Below, piece after piece: positions 8,202 to 16,092 of a DNA stretch of 64,000 nucleotides. Where the stretch lies: positions 186,001 to 250,000 of the forward strand of contig CBFDBO010000001.1 of assembly GCA_965603075.1 (NCBI GenBank). Reading direction: 5' to 3'. How positions within the stretch are numbered: the first letter of the stretch is position 1; every line of letters starts with the position of its first letter. A program made the translations under genes and the position numbers. The stretch is from JABJOR01 sp965603075. GTDB taxonomy: Bacteria; Pseudomonadota; Alphaproteobacteria; Rhodospirillales; Casp-alpha2. The notes below the pieces were generated by a model, which was given only the letters and a program-made list of their open reading frames with translations, ran no database searches and was not told the origin of the DNA.

Positions 8202-9569
8202 ATGACGAACCCCGAAGTAGCAATTTTAATGCTATCCTTATTTATTGTGATGGTTTTATTTGGTTTTCCAGTAGCCTTCACATTGCTCGCAATGGGTGTC
8301 GGTTTTGGTTATTACGCTTATCATCAAGTAGGTAGCATCGAAACCTTCAGTGATATTTTTAATAACAATATCTTTTATCTTCTGAATCAAAATACGTATT
8401 CAGTGATGGAGAACGATACCTTGGTCGCAATACCGCTGTTCCTATTTATGGGGTACGTGGTTGAACGCGCCAACATCGTGAACAAACTGTTCTACGCCCT
8501 ACAAATGGCGGCACGAAACTTACCGGGTTCTATGGCAATATCAGCCCTCATTACCTGCGCGGTTTTTTCCACAGCCAGTGGTATTGTTGGTGCCGTTGTG
8601 ACCCTTATGGGACTTCTTGCATACCCTGCTATGGCAAAAGCAAATTATAACAAAAGCTTTGCTTCTGGTGTTATTTGCGCTGGTGGCACGTTGGGTATTC
8701 TTATCCCACCATCGATTATGTTGATTGTTTATGCGGCCATCGCTGATCTGTCCCCGCTTCGTCTCTATGCTGCAGCCGTCTTCCCCGGCTTCTTGCTCGC
8801 GGGTTCTTATATCGTTTACGTAATTATACGGGTCCTGATAAATCCATCAATCGCACCAAAACCCCGCGCAGAGGATGTACCGCCGGCTCGTGTTGTATAT
8901 TGGCAGCTATTGACCTCCTTTGTTCCTTTAACCGCTCTTATCATGCTTGTTCTGGGTTCTATTTTGGGTGGTCTCGCAACTCCGGCCGAAGCCGCCGCTA
9001 TGGGCGCATTAGGCGGACTAGTTCTTGCGGCACTCTATCGAACAATGTCTTGGACCATGCTCAAAGAATCCGTCTATCTAACCGCCAAGGCCACCGCAAT
9101 GGTATGTTGGTTGTTTGTTGGATCATGGACATTTGCCTCTGTGTTCTCTTATCTTGGTGGGCATGAAATCATTGAACATTTCATTCTTGGTTTTGAATTA
9201 GCCCCATGGCAGTTTCTAGTTTTGGTACAGCTTATTATTTTCCTTCTTGGATGGCCGCTAGAATGGTCAGAAATTTTGATAATTTTTGTACCTATCTTCC
9301 TTCCTATGTTGGATACTTTTGGTGTTAACCCATATTTCTTCGCGATGTTGGTGGCGCTAAACCTTCAAACCTCCTTCCTGACACCCCCTATGGCTATGTC
9401 GGCCTATTATCTAAAGGGGGTACTCGGCAATGCCATTGAATTGATGGATATCTTCAGAGGGATTATGCCGTATCTGGCGATCGTTATCGCAACGATGGCT
9501 CTCATGTATCAATATCCGGGTATCGCGCTTTGGTTACCTGACTACCTATTTGGTAAATACATACCGTAA
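8202..9569 (+). CDS. TRAP transporter large permease (DctM family)
   Basis: A 455-residue polytopic protein, the ion-coupled transport subunit of the TRAP system. It begins with the family motif VMVLFGFPVAFTLLAMGVGFG, and includes GGTLGILIPPSIMLIVYA around residues 165-182, LATPAEAAAMGALGGL around 258-273 and LQTSFLTPPMAMSAYYLKG near the C-terminus. Roughly twelve membrane helices are apparent. It is somewhat longer than the usual 425-435 residues because of the insert near residues 45-70. It forms one transcription unit with its neighbours. Confidence 0.94.
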   Translation: MTNPEVAILMLSLFIVMVLFGFPVAFTLLAMGVGFGYYAYHQVGSIETFSDIFNNNIFYLLNQNTYSVMENDTLVAIPLFLFMGYVVERANIVNKLFYALQMAARNLPGSMAISALITCAVFSTASGIVGAVVTLMGLLAYPAMAKANYNKSFASGVICAGGTLGILIPPSIMLIVYAAIADLSPLRLYAAAVFPGFLLAGSYIVYVIIRVLINPSIAPKPRAEDVPPARVVYWQLLTSFVPLTALIMLVLGSILGGLATPAEAAAMGALGGLVLAALYRTMSWTMLKESVYLTAKATAMVCWLFVGSWTFASVFSYLGGHEIIEHFILGFELAPWQFLVLVQLIIFLLGWPLEWSEILIIFVPIFLPMLDTFGVNPYFFAMLVALNLQTSFLTPPMAMSAYYLKGVLGNAIELMDIFRGIMPYLAIVIATMALMYQYPGIALWLPDYLFGKYIP

Positions 9570-9596
9570 AGCAAGATCGATAATTGGAGATAAGTT

Positions 9597-9794
9597 ATGT
9601 CTAAAGATACTATAGAAAAATTTTCAGCATTGGTCGGGACCCTTTTGGTTGCCACGTTTGTTCTTGGTTTAGCAGAAAGTATTTCATCCGGATTTGCCGG
9701 GTTCTGGGGCGGCTTGCCGTTTTGGGTAATCAGCCTCGTAGTATTATCATTAGTTGCTTACGATTTCTGGGATTCATGCATCCGTAAAAAATAA
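9597..9794 (+). CDS. Small two-helix membrane protein, 65 aa
   Basis: I do not recognise a named family. The protein consists of a short polar start, two hydrophobic helices (about residues 12-28 and 40-56) and a basic end (IRKK). The ATG has GGAGATAAG just upstream. It sits 27 bases after the DctM-type gene and 14 bases before the amidase gene, so it belongs to the same operon and may be an accessory part of the transporter. Similar tiny membrane proteins follow some other TRAP operons. Confidence 0.75.
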   Translation: MSKDTIEKFSALVGTLLVATFVLGLAESISSGFAGFWGGLPFWVISLVVLSLVAYDFWDSCIRKK

Positions 9795-9808
9795 GGTCTA
9801 TTCCACCA

Positions 9809-11173
9809 ATGTCTTTTATCGAACTTTCTATCAGCGAAGCTGTGCGTAAAATTCACGACGGCGAAATCACTTCTGAACAATTGGTTCAGGCCTATTTAGA
9901 CCGAATTAAAGAAGTCGATGGAGACATCAATGCATGGGCTCACCTAAACCCTGAAAATGCCCTGAAACAGGCCAAGGTTTGTGATATTATGCACAGTCAA
10001 GGTTTGGCCACGGGTGCTTTGCATGGCGTACCAATTGGTATCAAAGACATTATTGATACAGCTCATATGCCAACAGAACGGGGATCCCCTCTTCATTCTG
10101 GTCGCATTCCTATGAAGGATGCAGTCATTATAGAGCGCCTGCGTCAGGCTGGCGCCGTTATTATAGGTAAAACCGTAACAGCAGAACTCGCTGTGCTTCA
10201 TCCCGGCAAGACGCGCAACCCTCACAACAAAGAGCATACGCCGGGCGGCTCTTCCAGTGGCTCCGCCGCTGCTGTCGCCGCTCACATGGTTCCGGGGGCA
10301 CTTGGCACGCAAACGAATGGCTCAATGATTCGTCCTGCTTCTTTTTGCGGAATATACGGTTTCAAGCCAACGTACGGCTTAATCCCCCGCATCGGTGTTT
10401 TAAACGGATCAGAACCACTTGATACCATCGGGACTTTTGGCCGCTCCATTGAAGACATCGCAATCCTCACAGAAGTCTTAATAGGTCCTGATGCTAGAGA
10501 TACGGCAACAAACCCATTGGGCACAAAAATACCGCTTACGAGAATCAGTTCCGAAGAACCGCCGATGCAGCCAAGGTTTGCATACATAAAATCTCCCGTT
10601 TGGGATCAAGCTGATCAATCAACGCACGAAGCTTTTGAAGAATTGTACGAAGCCCTCAGTGAAATTGAGCCTGATACCATTGGTGGAGATGAGAAAACAA
10701 TTGAAGAAATTGAATTAGCAGCTGTATTTGAAAACGTTCATGGGTGGTTGGCGCAAGTGATGTGCGCTGATTTAGCCCGAAATCTTTCGGACGAATATAA
10801 GGCTGGCGAAAATAAAATGAGCGCTATCCTTCGTGGTAAAATTGAAGACGGCCACAAGGTAAGTGCCGTTGATTACAACACGGCACTGGCTCAACGCCCT
10901 CGTTTGATGGCCAATTTGGATGAAGTTTTCGACGAATACGATGCGATCATTACGCCTTCAGCCCCTGGTGAAGCACCAAAAGGACTTGATGCAACGGGGA
11001 ACCCTGCGTTCTCTACAATTTGGCAATTCTGTGGTCTGCCGTGTATTTCATTACCCTTAATGACGGGCGAAAACGGGTTGCCTATTGGTGTTCAATTGGT
11101 CGGACGTTTAAATGATGACGCCCGGTTGTTAAGAACGGCTCGTTGGTTGATGAAGCAATTACAAGCTGAGTAA
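9809..11173 (+). CDS. Amidase-signature-family amidase
   Basis: A 454-residue amidase of the GatA/FAAH fold with a complete Ser-cisSer-Lys triad: Lys79 (GIKDIID), Ser148 in the TPGGSSSGSAAA block and Ser172 in NGSMIRPASFCGIYGFKPT. It hydrolyses an amide bond in an unknown substrate. GatB and GatC are absent nearby and the sequence departs from the GGSIRQPA form of GatA, so a free-standing catabolic amidase is more likely than the tRNA amidotransferase. Being last in the TRAP operon suggests that it acts on the imported compound or on something derived from it. It is convergent with xerD. Confidence 0.88.
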   Translation: MSFIELSISEAVRKIHDGEITSEQLVQAYLDRIKEVDGDINAWAHLNPENALKQAKVCDIMHSQGLATGALHGVPIGIKDIIDTAHMPTERGSPLHSGRIPMKDAVIIERLRQAGAVIIGKTVTAELAVLHPGKTRNPHNKEHTPGGSSSGSAAAVAAHMVPGALGTQTNGSMIRPASFCGIYGFKPTYGLIPRIGVLNGSEPLDTIGTFGRSIEDIAILTEVLIGPDARDTATNPLGTKIPLTRISSEEPPMQPRFAYIKSPVWDQADQSTHEAFEELYEALSEIEPDTIGGDEKTIEEIELAAVFENVHGWLAQVMCADLARNLSDEYKAGENKMSAILRGKIEDGHKVSAVDYNTALAQRPRLMANLDEVFDEYDAIITPSAPGEAPKGLDATGNPAFSTIWQFCGLPCISLPLMTGENGLPIGVQLVGRLNDDARLLRTARWLMKQLQAE

Positions 11174-11175
11174 CG

Positions 11176-12117
11176 CTAACTTTTTGCGAGTGGGTGTTGT
11201 TGCAGCAAAGCTTTGAGCCGTTCATCAAGCACATGAGTATAGATCTGGGTGGTCGATATATCAGAATGCCCCAACATCTGTTGTAGGGTTCTTAAATCCG
11301 CTCCGTGGGCTAACATATGAGACGCAAATGAATGGCGCAATACGTGGGGCGACACACGTTTTGGGTCAACCCCTGCCCTAGCGGCGACTTCTTTTAATAG
11401 TTGAGCAAATCGAGCTCTGGTTAAATGACCTTCTTTGCTTCGTGATGGAAATAAAAAGCTACTGGCGATATGTTGTTGTTTTTTCGGCAAGAATTGATCT
11501 CGAACATCTCTGTACAGGCTCATAGCGTCCACAGCGGGTTCGCTAAGGGGGACCATGCGTTCCTTGCTGCCTTTGCCGCGCACAATCAGCATGCGCCCAT
11601 TGCCCGTTACCGCCGATAACGGTAAGCTGACCAATTCAGAAACCCGAAGCCCCGTTGCATAAAGAATTTCTAGAAATGCCGTTAATCGAAGACCTTCAAT
11701 GCCTTCAAAGTCTTGGCCGGCAACTAGTAATCGTTCTACATCTTCTTCGCTCAAGTATTTGGGCAAACTCTTACCGATCACCGGGCTATCTATGGCGGCT
11801 ACGGGGTCATCCTGACGGTGGTTTTCTGCATATAGAAATTTAAAGAACTGTCTGATACTCGATAAGTGTCGCGCCGCTGTTGATGACGCCATTCCACGTG
11901 ATGACAAGGTCTTCATATAACCACGGATAACATCTGTTCCCACATCTTCAGGACGTAAATTTCGCGCCGACGTAAAGTCCGCAAAATTATGTAAATCCCG
12001 CCTATAGGAATCGATGGTGTTTTCTGCAGCCCCGCGCTCCACGCTGGTCATCTCAAGAAATGATTCTATCCAGCGCAATTGACGCGCATTATTTTGAACA
12101 GGTTCTGGTCGTTTCAC
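11176..12117 (-). CDS. xerD: Site-specific tyrosine recombinase XerD
   Basis: A 313-residue tyrosine recombinase, the normal XerD length, which with XerC resolves chromosome dimers at dif. All catalytic residues are present: Arg158 (ATGLRVSEL), Lys182, His258 and Arg261 (HVLRHSFASHML), His284 (LGHSDISTT) and Tyr293 (QIYTHV). The N-terminal SAM-like DNA-binding domain covers residues 14-100. The start must be upstream of Leu14 by comparison with E. coli XerD, leaving the GTG at 12117. No ribosome site is visible before it because a tandem repeat fills the space. The aroK/aroB neighbourhood favours XerD over XerC. Confidence 0.93.
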   Translation of the reverse strand: MKRPEPVQNNARQLRWIESFLEMTSVERGAAENTIDSYRRDLHNFADFTSARNLRPEDVGTDVIRGYMKTLSSRGMASSTAARHLSSIRQFFKFLYAENHRQDDPVAAIDSPVIGKSLPKYLSEEDVERLLVAGQDFEGIEGLRLTAFLEILYATGLRVSELVSLPLSAVTGNGRMLIVRGKGSKERMVPLSEPAVDAMSLYRDVRDQFLPKKQQHIASSFLFPSRSKEGHLTRARFAQLLKEVAARAGVDPKRVSPHVLRHSFASHMLAHGADLRTLQQMLGHSDISTTQIYTHVLDERLKALLQQHPLAKS

Positions 12118-12165
12118 AATGTTATAATCCAGAAATGTTATAATCCAGCAATGTTATAACCCAGC
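12118..12165 (-). repeat. Three tandem copies of a 16-base unit between two genes
   Basis: The unit AATGTTATAATCCAG plus one base occurs at 12118, 12134 and 12150 with exact 16-base period; the third copy has one change (AACCCAG). The leftmost copy abuts the GTG of xerD and the rightmost contains the TAA stop of the 608-residue gene. On the minus strand each unit offers TTATAAC, which is -10-like. It looks like local duplication of the upstream gene's end. Confidence 0.85.
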
Positions 12166-13980
12166 GGCCAGTGCAGCTTCGACACTCAGTGCTCGAGCGT
12201 CCGCTTCATAGCCGTTTAGGGTCAAGACACGTGCCACATGCCCCATGACAAGGGGACCCGCAAAGGCTGGCCCTTCATTGCCTAACATGATCAATGCCAA
12301 CGTTGTGGTCTCGCCAATTTTTCCGGTTCGACTGATGGCTTCTAATCTTTGCCAAACAACAGGATCGGGTAAGATACCTACTTTCTTATCACCCCGAATG
12401 CCCAGTGATTCCCATAACGTTATATCGACGGGTTCGCCCAGATTTTCCAATAGTGTGAAAAGCAAAACGGCTCTGTGGGGATCATCGTTTAATATACGGT
12501 CCGCATTTAACCAATTATCTAAGGTATCAAAACGTTCCGTGATAGCACCCTCAACATCATGCATACCTGCAAGGCGGATGACAGGTACAAGTTTTACCAA
12601 AGCATCGGCGGCGTCCGCGGTCAAATTAGCGTTTGCTCGTAATAAATTCAGCCAAGCACCTGCGGCCTTGAAATCCCCTGCTAGGGCAAAAGCCCGTACG
12701 GCATCACCCGCAAACCATATTAAATCTGATCGGGGGGGAACATTAACAATTACTGGCATAAAGGCGTCAGATACAGGGGCGTATATATTATCTGTTCTTG
12801 CTCTTGAAAGCGCCATCGACGCGGCCTCTGCCTTTGCTCCATCGACAGTTTGCTTAATACCAACTTGAAACAACAACGCCCTAGATCGTGGACCACTGCT
12901 CATTTCGGCCGAACTGAGGGGGTTGTTCATTTCAACTTCATCAAAATGCACGGAGGCGTACAATTCTCGCAGGACCGAAACATCTAGAACATTTGCCGCA
13001 ACCGCTTGTTCGGCAGCTAGTAATCGGGTCTCCATATGCGTATCGGCATTTGTGGCAATCGCCGGTAGAACGCTGGGGACCGGATCGCTTAATATTTCAC
13101 CGCTTAATCTTGCTTGGCTTGCGCGAAGCACCGCAACATGAAGAGGGGAAGGGTCAGGCAAGGTATCAATAACGGGGGTTTCAGAACGTATCATCGCATC
13201 AAACATCAAAAACAAAAACTCATCGGAAACGCCGATTTCTCTCATTAAAGACATACCTAACTCGGCCTCAACCGTCTGAGAGGAGAGTATTTGACAGAAA
13301 ATAAAGAGCTTCTGCCAATAGGCATCAATGCTGCCCTTCATGAATTCATTGGTAATGACGCATGCCTTCGCATAGTCATTTTGAAGCAAACTGGCTTCGC
13401 TTTCGATCCGCAATAATCTTTCGCTAGACGTCCGTCCAGGTGTTACGCTAAGTAAATTTGAAACGGCCTTTGAATCACCCATATTGGCAAGTAGCTCTAA
13501 ACGACGCGCGACAAAAGAACCTTCAGTATTATTCAGGTTAGGGCCATTTTCTGGGGGTTCGGATTGAGAAATTAAAAGTCGTCTAATCATATCGCGCATG
13601 GTGGGGGACCGGGTAAGCACAGGAAGTTGATCAAATAAGGCATCAACGGTTGCACGATTAGAGCCACGCCACATCTGGAATGGGTACCCTCCATCTTGTT
13701 CTCGCAACAGTCCGGCGGTATCAGATGTTACAGTGCTAAGAACATTAACCTCAATGGAATCAACAGCCCCGTTTTTTGGAACAGGTATGACTATTTTTTC
13801 CCCTGCTTGTTTTACAGATTTTTCTATATCATCACCCGCCCCTGAAATTGGCTCCAGAACTTGTGGTACCAATGGAGCGTCCAGTGTTAACGGTGCACTT
13901 TGTTGCGCGTGTACTACGGTACTTAGTAACAATGTGGATAGGGCTGAAAAAATAGCAATCCTAATTGGGGAATTGGTCAT
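12154..13980 (-). CDS. Exported protein of unknown function, 608 aa
   Basis: I do not recognise the family. An N-terminal signal peptide is clear (hydrophobic IAIFSALSTLLLSTVV, probable cleavage after VHA near residue 25). The remainder is Ala/Leu-rich and mostly helical, with runs such as AGDFKAAGAWLNLLRANANL and LLANMGDSKAVSNLL that suggest TPR- or Sel1-like helical repeats. Only two cysteines are visible in the mature part. It overlaps by 20 bases a 46-residue membrane protein gene upstream and lies next to xerD, so the two are probably cotranscribed. It was placed in the periplasm on the basis of the signal peptide only. Confidence 0.8.
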   Translation of the reverse strand: MTNSPIRIAIFSALSTLLLSTVVHAQQSAPLTLDAPLVPQVLEPISGAGDDIEKSVKQAGEKIVIPVPKNGAVDSIEVNVLSTVTSDTAGLLREQDGGYPFQMWRGSNRATVDALFDQLPVLTRSPTMRDMIRRLLISQSEPPENGPNLNNTEGSFVARRLELLANMGDSKAVSNLLSVTPGRTSSERLLRIESEASLLQNDYAKACVITNEFMKGSIDAYWQKLFIFCQILSSQTVEAELGMSLMREIGVSDEFLFLMFDAMIRSETPVIDTLPDPSPLHVAVLRASQARLSGEILSDPVPSVLPAIATNADTHMETRLLAAEQAVAANVLDVSVLRELYASVHFDEVEMNNPLSSAEMSSGPRSRALLFQVGIKQTVDGAKAEAASMALSRARTDNIYAPVSDAFMPVIVNVPPRSDLIWFAGDAVRAFALAGDFKAAGAWLNLLRANANLTADAADALVKLVPVIRLAGMHDVEGAITERFDTLDNWLNADRILNDDPHRAVLLFTLLENLGEPVDITLWESLGIRGDKKVGILPDPVVWQRLEAISRTGKIGETTTLALIMLGNEGPAFAGPLVMGHVARVLTLNGYEADARALSVEAALAAGL

Positions 13981-14101
13981 CAGAGATTACCTTTTCCACA
14001 GGGGCCGACGGCGCAGGGATTTCCCAAGTAGACAAAAAGAAAGCCCCCCCGATTCCTCCAGCAATTAACAGTAGTAATAATATTGTAGAAATTCTTAGCA
14101 T
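13961..14101 (-). CDS. Short single-helix membrane protein, 46 aa
   Basis: A short open frame from ATG 14101 to TAG 13961 gives a 46-residue protein: MLRIS, then a strongly hydrophobic helix (residues 6-23, TILLLLLIAGGIGGAFFL), then a proline-rich external tail ending SDDQFPN. Its last 20 bases overlap the start of the 608-residue exported protein in another frame, which suggests translational coupling. I see no strong ribosome site. The membrane-helix design, and stop/start overlap with a signal-peptide gene, argue that it is real. Confidence 0.65.
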   Translation of the reverse strand: MLRISTILLLLLIAGGIGGAFFLSTWEIPAPSAPVEKVISDDQFPN

Positions 14102-14292
14102 CTAGACTCTCAACTCCCATAATAGATGACCTTTACCTGACAATATGCGACATTGCCATACAACAGCAAACAAGCAATTTCTATGAGATCAACTCTCAAC
14201 CCCAAAAAGACATGTTCTTATCGATTTTCTATTGAATATCAAAGAATTAATAGGACTAAGACAAATATATAATGTAGAACTGTGACATTTTT

Positions 14293-14322
14293 TTGGCAGG
14301 GTATGGATATTATCTGTAATAT
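14293..14322 (+). promoter_or_regulatory. aroK: Candidate sigma-70 promoter of aroK-aroB
   Basis: TTGGCA (14293-14298) and TAATAT (14317-14322) are spaced by 18 bases and lie 47 bases before the aroK start. This is the best match to the consensus in the 267-base divergent spacer. It is a prediction by pattern only. Confidence 0.4.
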
Positions 14323-14368
14323 TGATAAATACTTTCGCTAGAATCGAATCATAACGAGGAGCACAACT

Positions 14369-14944
14369 TTGAAAACCCATGAAGCACTCGCAGACAAAAT
14401 ATCTGATAAATCCATCGTTTTGGTGGGTTTGATGGGTGCGGGAAAAACGTGTGTTGGACGGTGCCTTTCTGAAGCAACGGGGTTGCCTTTTGTCGATGCT
14501 GATCAAGAAATTGAAGAAGCAGCAGGGTGTAGTATCGAAGATTTCTTTGAACTCTATGGTGAAGAAGAGTTTCGCGCCGGTGAAATACGGGTCATACGTC
14601 GCTTATTGGGAAATGGCCCCCAAATACTTGCGACAGGCGGCGGAGCATTTATGGCCGATGACACCCAACTGTCCGTGCATAAAAACGGCATATCGGTATG
14701 GCTTAAAGCAAGTCTGGATATTCTTACCAAACGCACCTCTAGGCGGGGTGGACGACCTTTATTGAAGAATGGAAACGCCTCAGAAACGTTAGAAAAGTTG
14801 ATTAATATCCGCTACCCCATTTATGCCACAGCTAACATTATCGTTGAGACCGGGCAAGAAGGCGTTGAAATAACCACTGATAAAGTTTTAAAAGGCATCG
14901 AGGATTATTTAATCTCCACTAAAACAAAGAATGGTGAAGTCTAA
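14369..14944 (+). CDS. aroK: Shikimate kinase
   Basis: A 191-residue shikimate kinase, which phosphorylates shikimate at the 3-hydroxyl in aromatic amino acid synthesis. The P-loop GLMGAGKT is at residues 20-27, the shikimate-binding pair is Asp43/Asp45 (FVDADQEIE), then an arginine in EEFRAGE, and the GGG loop at 90-92 (ATGGGAF); the lid carries RTSRRGGRPLL. The start is TTG, supported by CGAGGA eight bases upstream; the nearby ATG at 14379 is out of frame. It overlaps aroB by 14 bases, so the two are coupled. Confidence 0.95.
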   Translation: MKTHEALADKISDKSIVLVGLMGAGKTCVGRCLSEATGLPFVDADQEIEEAAGCSIEDFFELYGEEEFRAGEIRVIRRLLGNGPQILATGGGAFMADDTQLSVHKNGISVWLKASLDILTKRTSRRGGRPLLKNGNASETLEKLINIRYPIYATANIIVETGQEGVEITTDKVLKGIEDYLISTKTKNGEV

Positions 14945-16091
14945 AGGTATGAATAAATCAATTGAGAGTGTTACCGTTGAATTGGCTGAACGCCGCTATG
15001 AAATTCATGTTGGGGCTGGATTGATCAGTAATGCCGGACAGTACATTGCCCCAATTTTAAAACACCCGAGAACAATCATCGTTACCGACGAGAATGTTGC
15101 TCAGCACTGGCTCTCGCCCCTTCAACAGTCTCTGAGTGATCATGGTGTATCATCCGATAGCATCATTATGCCACCGGGTGAAAAAACTAAAGATTTTGCG
15201 CACTTAGAAATCCTCGTCAACAAATTGCTCAGTTCTCACATCGAACGCGACACCATTATCATTGCATTAGGAGGTGGCGTTATTGGGGATTTAACGGGAA
15301 TGGCGGCGGCGATCACCCTTCGCGGTATCGACTTTATCCAAATCCCAACCAGCTTGCTTGCCCAAGTGGACAGCTCTGTTGGCGGCAAAACGGGTATCAA
15401 CACACCATACGGAAAGAACCTAGCAGGGGCTTTTCACCAACCCAAATTAGTTTTGGCCGATACCGACGCATTACAGACGTTGCCAGTTCGTGAATTGAAA
15501 GCAGGCTATGCTGAATTGGTCAAATATGGACTAATTGGTGATGCTGATTTCTTCGATTGGTTGGAAATCAATGGTCATCGCGTGCTATCTGGTGATGCCA
15601 AATCACAGCAATACGCCGTTAAAAAAAGTTGTCAGGCAAAAGCGGATATTGTTTCAATTGATGAACGGGAGCACGGTCAACGCGCCCTGCTCAATTTTGG
15701 CCATACTTTTGGACACGCCTTTGAAGCTGAAACAGGGTACTCCAACGGATTATTACATGGTGAAGCGGTCGCCATCGGTTCCGTTATGGCTTTAACGACG
15801 TCAGAAAAAATGGGACACTGCCCTTTAGGACGCGCAGAACGATTGAGCAATCATTTCTCCGAAATGGACATCAATCATTCGCTGAAGAATATAGCCCAGA
15901 CAGACTGGCGGGCTGAGACATTGCTCGACCATATGCGCTTAGATAAAAAAGTGGCGAACTCTAAATTGGTATTTATTCTAGCCCGTGATATTGGCGATGC
16001 TTTTGTAACCAGTGATATTGATGAGAGTGACATACTTACCGTGCTTGAAAACTCTCTCGTCGATCATTTATCGATAATAAAAGGCACATAG
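14931..16091 (+). CDS. aroB: 3-dehydroquinate synthase
   Basis: A 386-residue 3-dehydroquinate synthase, converting DAHP to 3-dehydroquinate (NAD- and metal-dependent), the second step of the shikimate pathway. It has the NAD-binding GGGVIGDLTGMAAAITLRGI and the block PTSLLAQVDSSVGGKTGIN, plus metal-ligand regions AGYAELVKYG and LLNFGHTFGHAFE. The ATG at 14931 overlaps aroK; an alternative ATG six codons later (14949) is possible. It is followed after one base by the CNNM/CorC gene, a common alphaproteobacterial order. Confidence 0.96.
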   Translation: MVKSKGMNKSIESVTVELAERRYEIHVGAGLISNAGQYIAPILKHPRTIIVTDENVAQHWLSPLQQSLSDHGVSSDSIIMPPGEKTKDFAHLEILVNKLLSSHIERDTIIIALGGGVIGDLTGMAAAITLRGIDFIQIPTSLLAQVDSSVGGKTGINTPYGKNLAGAFHQPKLVLADTDALQTLPVRELKAGYAELVKYGLIGDADFFDWLEINGHRVLSGDAKSQQYAVKKSCQAKADIVSIDEREHGQRALLNFGHTFGHAFEAETGYSNGLLHGEAVAIGSVMALTTSEKMGHCPLGRAERLSNHFSEMDINHSLKNIAQTDWRAETLLDHMRLDKKVANSKLVFILARDIGDAFVTSDIDESDILTVLENSLVDHLSIIKGT

Positions 16092-16092
16092 A

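Noticed and set aside
9809..11173. GatA subunit of the tRNA amidotransferase
   Set aside because: GatB and GatC are absent, the substrate motif differs from GatA, and the gene belongs to a transport operon.
12245..12868. Plus-strand 207-aa frame opposite the 608-residue gene
   Set aside because: Low-complexity Ser/Ala/Arg content of an antisense shadow; the minus-strand gene has a signal peptide and operon context.
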